NCBI GenBank assembly: GCA_010094045.1
Contig: ML986816.1
Coordinates: forward strand, 54,105 to 64,926
Direction: 5' to 3'
Length of the DNA stretch: 10,822 bases
DNA from: Lojkania enalia
Taxonomy: Eukaryota > Ascomycota > Dothideomycetes > Pleosporales
The notes under the pieces are model-generated. The model was given only the letters and a program-made list of their open reading frames with translations, was not told the origin of the DNA and ran no database searches. Positions 1 to 7,754 of the stretch are shown here, piece by piece; the stretch's first letter is position 1, and each line of letters opens with the position of its first letter. The translations under genes were made by a program, and so were the position numbers.

Positions 1-214
1 ATCTTTCTCTTAACTAGTAGCCTTTAATAGAACTATTTAATAATATCTAAGGCTAATCTTTTAGTTAATATACTCCTATTTTAAGTAGATAGCTTTTAGC
101 TTTACTTTTAACTAATTACTTATTTACTTATAAGTATATATATATATAATTAAATAACTATAATAACTTATTAGACTTATAATTATTAAAGTACCTCTCT
201 ACTATAGTTTTAAT

Positions 215-540
215 AGCTTTATCTAATATCTTTTTTTTTCTTCTTCCCCTAGTACTATATATTTAGTACTTTTCTATAGCTACCTCTTCTTAGTACTTTT
301 AGTAGAGCGATTAGTAGTATAGGTACTCTTAATAGTCTTTTCCTTAGTAGTAAGTAATATAGCCTTATCTCTCTATTAGATAGCGCGCTTAGTATTACTA
401 AGTATACTCTTAAAGGGTACTATAAGGTTAGTTAGACAGCCTTTTTAAAAACTAGCTTAACCGCGTAGTAAAAGAACGTATTTAATTTTATAATCTTCTA
501 ACTACCAGCCCTATATTTATTAGTAAACTATAATAAAAGA
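215..540 (-). pseudogene. Weak coding relic, possibly a pogo-type transposase C-terminus
   Basis: Read on the minus strand from 540 downward, this frame gives a Lys/Arg-rich segment after a helix-like stretch. It includes residues reading AILLTTKEKT and, further on, KSTKKR then VLGEEEKKRY, with TAA/TAG stops that would be lost Gln codons. The order (helical part, basic cluster, acidic segment) resembles the C-terminal tail of pogo/Fot-like transposases. I found no DDE catalytic domain upstream on the same strand between 540 and 1964, so the identification is weak. It could equally be an unrelated host or repeat fragment. Confidence 0.2.
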
Positions 541-773
541 CTAGTATAATTACTTACCTATATTAACTTCGCCTACTTATCTTAGTTAAAGTTAACTAGT
601 AGCTCTAGTAGCTTTAGTAGTAGCAAGCTATCTAGACTATTAAGAAAATTATTGTTAATAGGCTCTATTTTAATAGTCGATATTTTATAGAAACTATAAT
701 AAAATTATATAATAAATTAAAGATTTAAAGTTATACTAATAAGAGTATAATAGAAAGAAGAGTTATAATAGGG
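541..773. other. Unassigned RIP-mutated DNA
   Basis: No coding relic, RNA gene or clear repeat can be recognised here on either strand. The stretch joins the weak minus-strand relic to the candidate LTR. A purine-rich run at about 744-763 lies just before the LTR-like TGTTAG at 774, as a polypurine tract would before a 3' LTR. RIP has altered too many bases to be sure. Confidence 0.3.
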
Positions 774-1045
774 TGTTAGGCTCGACGTAATAAGCGTATA
801 TACTACCTACTAGTATAGATTAGATAGAAGTAATAATAAAATATATACACATCTAAATAAATATAAAATATTAGTCAGTTTAATATAAAAAACTATTACT
901 AAAAAGCATACTACTAGTTCTATAAGATAGTAAGTTATTATAGTTTTTTATTATAGTATTCTTATAATATATACCTAAATACCTTATTAGCTTTACTTTA
1001 TAATTCTAATTTAGTACTAGCTTTTAATATATATATATCTTAGTA
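774..1045 (+). repeat. Candidate solo or terminal LTR
   Basis: The stretch opens with TGTTAGGCTCGACG, the TGTTA start common to fungal LTRs, after a purine-rich run. A TATA-like element lies near 861-870, and the stretch is followed near 1030-1046 by AT-rich sequence where a terminal CA could have become TA. No second copy is visible in the window, so it may be a solo LTR or one end of an element lying to the left. The right boundary is approximate and the call rests only on end sequence and layout. Confidence 0.25.
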
Positions 1046-1785
1046 TCTATATTTATATTTTAGGCATCTATTAATAAACCTTAACTTAACTTTATACTAC
1101 TAACCTTAATTATTAATATTAACTACTCTACTCTACTACTATTAATATATAATATCTTATACTTAAGAAATAGTATAATCTAAAATCGTTCTAATAGGTA
1201 GTAAGTTTTATTAAAAGTAGCTTACTACTAAATTAGTTTATAAGGTACCTATACTAGTAAAGTTTATACTAGTAAAATATTACTATTACCCTAGAAGTAA
1301 GTTATTATAGGTTTTTATTATAGTTATATACTAATAAAATATAGCTGTCGTACTTTAATAGATTAAATAATATTAGAAGAGTACTAAACTTCTCCTTTAA
1401 AAGTTTCCTTTTTCGCGGCTAATCCGTAAAATTATTACTATAATTTAGGAGGATACTTATAATAGTAAGATATATTAGTAATAGAGCGTAATTAATACTC
1501 TCTAAAAGTTTATTAAAGCTTTTCTTATTAGGTTCTTTAAAGGTATATATTTTTTTATATAATTTATACTATATAATACTAACTATACTAGACTATAATA
1601 TAAACGCAATTTATATAAAGTAGGTTACTATCTAAAATAAGAATATATATTTAGTAAAGTAATACTATAAGAAGTTTAGTCTTTTATTAGATTAGAGTTA
1701 TAATTCCTAGGTAGTCTTAGGCTTAGAAAAGGCTACTTTAAATAAAACTAGTTCTCTACTATAATAATTTATAGTAATAAATATT
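1046..1785. other. Unassigned RIP-mutated DNA
   Basis: I read all six frames with stops allowed and found no recognisable domain. In particular there is no reverse transcriptase or RNase H motif that would continue the Copia element from the right. A short direct repeat of TATACTAGTAAA lies at 1250-1261 and 1265-1276. A GC-richer spot at about 1413-1430 probably marks CpG-rich ancestral sequence that RIP spared. Confidence 0.35.
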
Positions 1786-1847
1786 TAATATATAATATAT
1801 AATTAATATATAATATATAATATATAATAAATATATAATATATAATT
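1786..1847. repeat. TATATAA-type AT minisatellite
   Basis: About 60 bases are built almost only from repeats of a 7-base TATATAA unit with a few length variants. There is no C or G in the run. It could be a slippage-generated microsatellite inside a former LTR or intergenic spacer. It is not coding. Confidence 0.8.
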
Positions 1848-1906
1848 ATTTCCTATAATTATAAAAGAACTCTATAGGATACTCCTATCTTAACCTTATA
1901 CCCCAG

Positions 1907-1964
1907 TACTAAGAACTTTACTCTAACCTTAACCTTAATACTAAGAACCTCTACTTAACCTATA
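1907..1964. repeat. Imperfect direct repeat with telomere-like AACCTT units
   Basis: TACTAAGAAC occurs at 1907-1916 and again at 1939-1948, each followed by a similar pyrimidine-rich stretch ending in TAACC, giving a 32-base period. Between them are two AACCTT hexamers in a row (1925-1936). These resemble degenerate CCCTAA-like repeats but are too few and too imperfect to call telomeric. The Fot1-like element is inserted at the right edge. Confidence 0.45.
1963..1964. repeat. TA target-site duplication, left copy
   Basis: The TA next to the left inverted repeat matches the TA at 3816-3817 next to the right one. Because TA is so common in this DNA, the support comes from the symmetry of both inverted repeats ending exactly at these bases. 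Confidence 0.7.
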
Positions 1965-2019
1965 ATATATTTATAAGTAAGTAGCTACTATAAGTAAGTA
2001 GTTACCTCTACTAACTTTT
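1965..2019 (+). repeat. Left terminal inverted repeat of the Fot1-like element
   Basis: The 55 bases match the reverse complement of 3761-3815 at 49 positions. All six differences are transitions, and in each the left copy has the T or A. It contains two adjacent 17-base direct repeats, 1972-1988 and 1989-2005, differing at one base. Such doubled subterminal units in this superfamily are typical binding sites for the transposase helix-turn-helix domain; that role is inferred here. Confidence 0.9.
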
Positions 2020-2080
2020 CGTAACGCGTTATCTTCTAACTATAATAGCTTAACTAACTACTTCTTAATTATCCTATAAT

Positions 2081-3709
2081 AAAGTAGATATCTCCCTTAC
2101 TATCTTAGCTATAAATTAATACTAAATAAGTAGTATAAAACGCGCTACTTTAATCTATATCTACCCCTAAATAACTTTATAATAATAATATACTAGAATT
2201 ATTACGCGATATAATTACTAGTCTAACTTAAAAAAGCTTACTTAGCTAGAAGAGGAGGTAATAACTAGATATATACTTAACCTAGATTCGCGAGGATTTC
2301 TGCCTATATTAGATGTTATATAAGATATAGTAAATAAGTTGCTTATTAAGCGCGGCGTTAGTTAGGTTAGTAAGCTATAGCTATACAACTTTATTAAGCG
2401 AATAGACAGCCTTATTATACGTTTTAATCGGCTATACAATTAATAGAGAGCTCTATATAAGAATCTAGAGACTATTAGAGCTTAATTTAACTTTATAGCG
2501 TATATAAAGGCTACTTATAGTATCTATAATAAAGATACCTTTAACTTCGACGAAATAGGCTTTATAATAGGTAAAATATTAGCTTAGCTAGTTATTACTA
2601 GCTTAGAGAGATAAGATAGATTAAAGGCTATTTAGCTAGGCAATTATAAGTAGGTTACTATAATCTATATAGTTAACGCTACTAGATAGGTAATTCTACC
2701 CTTTATTATCTTTACTAACTAGTACTACCTCTCTATATAGTATAAGGAGGATAATATACTATACGACTAGGCTTTCGCGGTTAGTAATAACAGCTAGACT
2801 ACTAATAAGCTTAGAGTAGAGTAGTTAAAGCACTTTATTAAGTATATAGTAGAGTATAGGGTAGATGCACGCTAGCTGCTTATTCTTAATAGTTATAAGA
2901 GTTATAACTCGCTTAAATTCTAACAGCTTTATAAGGAGAATAATATCTATACTCTCTATATACTACTATATTTATTATACCTTTTATAACTACTTAATAT
3001 TAGCTACTTTTTACTATTAAAGCGCGCGTACGGGCGCTAGATTAAAAGCTTAATACGCAACTATATTAACTATATTATAAAGTTAGAGTTCTTACCTACC
3101 TTCTATATAGCTTATAAACAGTTAATTATAAAAGAGAATATTTACGCAAGCTTTTAAAGCACTAGTCTAGTCCTATATAATTTAGAAGCGGTAATATTAA
3201 AGCTTAATATTAAGCTTTATATGCTAATACTACCTACGCTAGAGGTTACTCTTTAAGAAGCTAAAATACTAAGTAATATATATAAGCTAGACGTTTAATT
3301 AATATTAATTTACGATAGGATTTAGAGGTATAAGAGTTTATCGCCTACTTCTATTATTACAGCGCTTAACTAGCTTAAAAAAGGTACTAAAGTAATAGTA
3401 TACGAAAGTACGCTTATATATAATTAGATTATAAGGCTTAAGAAAGTAAATAAAGCTGCTATAATATATAGAAAGCGTAAAAAGAAGAGGATCTAGTAGA
3501 AAGGTACCTTAATAAAGGTAGAGGTAGAGGATATTATTACTTAAAAAGATGTTAAGTAGTAGTTAAAGGGGGAAATATATTAAGATAAGACGTAATTAGG
3601 TACGAGTTAGTAGGCTTTAGTATACTATAACCGCTATAGGGAAACTAGCTATAACTTAAGAATCTATAAGAAAGATACTATAAATACTTTTTAATCTAGC
3701 GCAGCTTAA
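2081..3709 (+). pseudogene. Fot1/pogo-family DDE transposase, RIP-inactivated
   Basis: One frame (codons starting at 2546 and so on) reads as a whole Fot1-like transposase of about 540 codons, broken only by TAA/TAG stops. In order: an N-terminal helix-turn-helix (SSIKRATLIY, about 2126-2155); a CENP-B-like DNA-binding domain beginning LEEEVITRYILNLDSRGF (2246-2299) and holding KRGVS and FIKRIDSLIIRFNRLYN; then the DDE domain with FDEIGF (2546-2563). Catalytic Asp 1 is intact (GAC, 2549-2551). Asp 2 (2888-2890, family LLILDGH) and Asp 3 (2996-2998, family LQPLDV) both read AAT, Asn. The C-terminal CX2CX4HX4C finger reads Tyr at all four ligands (3626, 3635, 3650, 3665). The start is approximate because ATG would now read ATA. 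No indels are seen. It would have cut and pasted the element at TA sites. Confidence 0.92.
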
Positions 3710-3760
3710 ATATTATAATTATCTTATTATATTATTAAGATAGATTACTATAAAGGTGTA

Positions 3761-3815
3761 AAAAGTTAGTAGAGGTAGCTGCTTACTTATAGTAGCCGCT
3801 CGCTTATAAATATAT
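3761..3815 (-). repeat. Right terminal inverted repeat of the Fot1-like element
   Basis: This is the inverted partner of 1965-2019. It carries the same doubled 17-base unit at 3775-3791 and 3792-3808, here differing at three positions. It keeps CpG-containing versions of sites that read TpA on the left, so it is closer to the ancestral sequence. Confidence 0.9.
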
Positions 3816-3817
3816 TA
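3816..3817. repeat. TA target-site duplication, right copy
   Basis: This is the partner of the TA at 1963-1964. Immediately beyond it the minus-strand Copia frame resumes (codon at 3819-3817), so the duplication sits inside that former coding sequence. Confidence 0.7.
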
Positions 3818-6800
3818 GTATAAGTTTCTTTTATATAATTTACTAGTATTAGCTTATTATTAGATAGTACTATAAAGGTTATAAAGTATAACTAAAGCGG
3901 CCTGCGGTTATATAGAGATCTACCTTCTTAGATTATATTATCCCTTAATATTTAGCTACTAATTTCTTCCCTCTATAGGGTATTATTTATTCTTCTTAAG
4001 GGTATAGAAGTATAAGAAGGTAATAGTTACTATTCTTATAGCAAATTATTACTAAATATAGTATTCTTACTATCTACTAGTAGTATTATAGAGGCATCCT
4101 AATTCCTTAGCGCTGGTACTAGTATTAATTCTAGTATTAGAAGTCCCTAATTACTAGTAATATCGTTGATTTATTCTCTAAAAATAGTATTCTCCTACTA
4201 ATAGGCTTTCTTACTAATTAAATTACCTGCTAATTTAGTAGAGATATCTTAATTAAGCAGCTGATCTTTATAGATTACTTCTATAACTTTAATCGTTTTA
4301 TTATTACTACTATTAATAGAACTCTTAATATTATTAATTTAAAAAAGAATCTTTTCTAAGGATTCTTTTAGTAGATATTCCTCCTCCTTACTAGATATAA
4401 TATTACTAAATATAATATCCCTAGTATTAAGTACCTATTTTAGTTTTAGAATTAATATTTAGTATATATTTATATTCTTATATTATAAGAGTTTTCTAAT
4501 TAGTACCTATAATACTAGTTTATTACCTCTTAATAGAGTTTTATCTAAAATATATACTCGCGATCCTATAATCTAAAGGTAAGTAAGAAACGGTTTATAA
4601 CTAAAAACGGCCTTATATAGGGTTTTAAATCGAAGGCTTATAATTAGTATTCTATTAAGTAGGTATATTACTATATAAGCTAATTTATTAGTATATTTAT
4701 TAGAGATATTATTTTCTATTATAAGAGCGCGCGCGCGGGTTATAATTTAATATTCTACTTTCTTTACTAGGCTATTTTACTTAGGCGTATAAGGCGTGCG
4801 AGCTTTAATTATAATTCCTTAATTAAGTAATACTTCTATAAGTTTTAAGAAGCTTAAGTTATTATCTATATAGATATATACGATCTTTCTTTTATACTAT
4901 TATTTAATTTTTGCTAATAGTATTTTAAAGACTTTTATAAGAGTAGATTTCAACCGATTATATATTATAAATCTCTTATACTACTAGAACACCTGATTAA
5001 CTATATAAAATAGGTATTTCTTACTATTATAGCACCTTTTACAGTTCTTCTAAAGTTGTATAATATTAATTATAATTCTCTTAAATAGTTTAATAGCTAG
5101 GTAAAGTTAACTATACTAATTAATCTACTATAATAACTTCGCTTGTATATATATCTAGTAATCTTACTATATTAGTACTTCTTAATTACTTAACTAAATA
5201 CCCTTAACTACTTAAAGTAGAGCTAATACTAAATCTCTACTTAGGTAGTTTAATAATTAATATATTTTAGTTAAAGAAATAATTTATATTAGTTACTAGT
5301 AATAGAAGAGCTTTTTCTTAATTACTACAACTATCTTATATCCGGAAAGTAAATTAAGTAGAGGCCTTTTTACTAGGTTTACATCTAGTAGCTAGTAGCT
5401 GTTAAATAACTTTAAATAATAAACGATATTATAGTAATTATACTAGTAAAGGTAATCTTTACCTAAGTTAAACTAAATACTCTATTTTCTATTTCTAATT
5501 AGAGCTATTATATTAGTTAGCAACTAAAGGATATAAGTAACTTCTATTAACTTAATATCCCTTAAGCCTATAGGAGAATTAATTATAATTATAATAGTAC
5601 CCTATTCTAATATAGAGTATATACTACCTTTTATAGCAATTTTATCTTTAGAATTTACTATCTAAATAGTTTACTAACTAAATACCTTAGAGTTATATAT
5701 ATAGATATTAGAACCTAGATTAAGTATCTACTAATTTAGGATACTAGTCTCTTCTTTCTTAAGAGTAGTACTTGCTAAAAAATTACTCTTTTAAATTACC
5801 TAGATATTTCCCTAAAAGCTAATAGCCTTTATAAAGGCTTTATTATTAAATAAGGATTTTAACTTCTTATATTTTTCTATATTTATCTTTAGGGTATTTT
5901 TTTTCCTCTAGTTATTTCTATTTAAGATATTATCTTAAACTTTTAGTATTTTCTAATCTAGTACCTAGTTTAGTAGCCTAATCGATTTATTTATATACTT
6001 GTAATTACTCTAAAAGTACTACTTCTTATAGAAGTAGGGTAGTAGAGTACGCGATTATAAACCGGATTTTTCTTAAAACTGTTATATAGTACTATTAGAA
6101 TTTACTTAAAGAATTGATAGATATTATAAAGCTATAAACGAGCCGAGCGCCTTCTATAGATTAAAATATCTATAATAATTAGTATATTAATATACTAATT
6201 ATTTAATCGTAAGAATTAGTTAATTAATTCTACCTAGCTTATTTTTAGTATTAATTAGTACTATATAAATTAGCGCCCACATCTTATCTTTCTTAGTAAC
6301 TATTAGAAGAAAATCCTTTTCTACTTTAAGGCCCTAAACTTCTACTAAGCTAGCAGCCTTAGTATAATAGATTATCTAATTCTACTAATTTAGCTACTTT
6401 TCTACTTCTCTATTAGTTAGATACTTAAAGAGAGCTTAATATTTCTTCTAGATTAGTTACTCCCTTAACTTAATAGTAGGTGCTAACCCTTCCTATAAAA
6501 TTCTAAGAATCTTATAGCTAGTTATATTATTACTAAATATTACTTTATATTAAGATAATATTATTATTAGAATATTACTATATATAGTATAGAGAGTATT
6601 ATCGATTTTAATCTAATCCTTTCTCTATTAGTTATACTAGTCCCTTACCCAGTTTTAATCTATTATTTATATTAAGGTTATCTTCTTATATATAACTCTA
6701 TTAGAGGAGTATCTTTCTATTTCCCCTTCTAGATTTATCTTTAGGGTCTAAAACTTACCTATATTAGAGAGGGGAGGTTCTAGTCTATAGATTTTAATCT

Positions 6801-6927
6801 TTTTAGAAGGTACGCTTAGATCTAAATATTTCTATACTCTTAGCCTACTAGCTATTAGTTTATATTACTTAAACTAATCCTTCTAATTACTAGAAGTATT
6901 AAGTATCTTCTTCTTAGATATAGTTAT
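3818..6927 (-). pseudogene. Copia gag-protease-integrase polyprotein, RIP-inactivated and cut before reverse transcriptase
   Basis: From about 6927 down to 3818 one frame of about 1,036 codons stays in phase. Gag occupies the first third and includes WVRD, DNTLYTIYSN and LTNREVEK (about 6927-6050). The protease active site reads NLGSN (5721-5707), where the family has D-[SP]-G. The integrase zinc domain follows, its HX4H (5262, 5247) and CX2C (5160, 5151) all reading Tyr, with AK after it. The integrase core reads LFKRIIINII (Asp 1 now Asn, 5067-5065), then KKYLFYIVNQV, VYIYIDNN (Asp 2 intact, 4866-4864) and ARTPYTPKQNSLVKK (Lys at the expected Glu, 4764-4762). Downstream are TRARALIIE, YLLNR, SRVYIL and VLNTRDIIF, then a low-complexity linker to 3818. 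Stops are TAA/TAG at former Gln and Trp. The start codon would be an ATA derived from ATG. Confidence 0.92.
4727..4739. other. CpG-rich island spared by RIP
   Basis: GCGCGCGCGCGGG stands out in otherwise AT-rich DNA. On the minus strand it encodes the Arg-Ala-Arg-Ala segment after the Copia integrase core (4740-4726). RIP targets CpA, so a run of CpG is left alone. Its survival shows that CpG was not the main target here. Confidence 0.75.
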
Positions 6928-7098
6928 AAAGAAGTATATAACTATTATAATACTAGAAATATACTAGAATATATTAATACTAGAGAATAAAAATAGCCTT
7001 AAATATAATATAGTATATTAATAAGTTTATAAAATATAGAATTTATATATAATTCTAATAGCTAAGTACCTAAAGATTGTTAATAAATAATAAAGATA

Positions 7099-7116
7099 AT
7101 AATATCGCGATATTAT
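7099..7116. repeat. Perfect 18-bp palindrome centred on CGCG
   Basis: ATAATATCGCGATATTAT is its own reverse complement. It lies about 20 bases inside the LTR-like edge at 7078. RIP on both strands raises the number of chance palindromes in AT-rich DNA, so function is doubtful. Confidence 0.6.
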
Positions 7117-7319
7117 AATCCTAAATAAAAAGAAGTAATATTAATTATAATATATAAATTAAATTGCAGCTATTTTAGTATAGTAACCGGGCTTATAACT
7201 ATAATAAGAAGTAGATCTTATTTTAGAGAGGGAGATAAGAAGCTAAACTAGTTAATTAAAGATAGCTAGCAAGCTATATTTATATATATAAAAAAGGGGT
7301 ATATTAGTTAATATCTAGT

Positions 7320-7357
7320 ATAATATCCGGCGTAATATTAACTGTAATATTATACGT
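7320..7357. repeat. AT-rich inverted and direct repeat
   Basis: GTAATATTA appears twice here, the second copy after ACT. The first copy also forms an imperfect inverted pair (CGTAATATTA with TAATATTATACG), giving a possible small hairpin just downstream of the TATA-like box at 7280-7296. It may be an LTR promoter substructure or simply a product of AT richness. Confidence 0.35.
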
Positions 7358-7754
7358 TAATATTTAATACAGCTTAGTAGACTAGCCGAAAAATCCCTAT
7401 AATATATAATACTATATTATCGCACCTATACTAGTATAGGGTTATAATAAAGCTAGAAGAATATAATTCTACTAAAACGTATAGACGCTTAAACTAAGGG
7501 TATAATATTATATCTATAGTAGGAAGACCCGTATATAAGTAAGTAGAATAGTACTATTACTAGAGAATATTAAAAACTATCTCTACTATCTACCTAAGTA
7601 CTATATTCTAATATATAAGAAATATACAACTACTATATTAAATATTAATATATATTTATAGTACTATTATAGTATAATAATAGAGTAGAGGAGGGTAATT
7701 GTTAAGTATACTTATTAGTAGCTAATTAGACTAGTAAAAAACGTTTAGCTACCT

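Larger units (their letters stand above)
1965..3815 (+). mobile_element. Fot1/pogo-type DNA transposon, complete but RIP-inactivated
   Basis: The 1,851-bp element has 55-bp terminal inverted repeats and is flanked by TA on both sides (1963-1964 and 3816-3817). TA duplication is characteristic of the Tc1/mariner-pogo superfamily, and the length fits Fot1-like elements of ascomycetes. It holds a single transposase frame filling most of the interior. It is inserted into a minus-strand Copia polyprotein on its right side, so it is younger than that element. RIP stops and loss of two catalytic Asp codons mean it cannot move by itself. Confidence 0.9.
3818..6990 (-). mobile_element. Ty1/Copia retrotransposon, 5' part, RIP-inactivated
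   Basis: The minus-strand polyprotein relic runs gag, protease, integrase in the Copia order, with integrase before reverse transcriptase. The element is interrupted at 3817 by the Fot1-like transposon. Reverse transcriptase, RNase H and a 3' LTR are not recognisable to the left of 1964, so either a deletion removed them or a rearrangement separated them. The 5' boundary is uncertain. A TGTTA at 7078-7082 on the plus strand (TAACA on the minus strand, followed by TTTAGGTACTTAGC) could be the LTR end and primer-binding site. Confidence 0.85.
6928..7754. other. Non-coding LTR/leader-like stretch between head-to-head retroelements
   Basis: This stretch separates the minus-strand Copia gag from the plus-strand gypsy gag and has no recognisable coding relic. 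TGTTAATAA at 7078-7086 looks like an LTR edge. TATA-like boxes followed by purines or pyrimidines lie at 7280-7296 (TATATATAAAAAAGGGG type) and 7531-7540 (GTATATAAGT). A purine-rich run is found at about 7683-7694, just before another TGTTAAG at 7699. Either element, or both, could have its 5' LTR here. I cannot assign boundaries because no second LTR copy is in the window. Confidence 0.45.

Noticed and set aside
1250..1276. CRISPR-like or functional direct repeats
   Set aside because: Only two copies of a 12-base AT-rich word 15 bases apart; expected by chance in this composition.
2210..2230. A frameshift in the transposase between the helix-turn-helix and the CENP-B-like domain
   Set aside because: On rereading, the frame that gives LEEEVITRY also gives SSIKRATLIY upstream, so no indel is needed.
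4621..4860. A frameshift in the Copia integrase after the second catalytic Asp
   Set aside because: It came from a misplaced codon boundary. Counting from 6960 in threes keeps VYIYIDNN, ARTPYTPKQN and TRARALIIE in the same frame.
5998..6039. A CCHC zinc knuckle in Copia gag
   Set aside because: A Tyr-rich stretch resembles one, but the first two ligands do not have CX2C spacing and one position would need a transversion.
7683..7710. Polypurine tract plus 3' LTR start of an element to the left
   Set aside because: The element to the left is on the minus strand, and the downstream frame is a gag on the plus strand, so a leader position is more likely. The motif alone is too weak.
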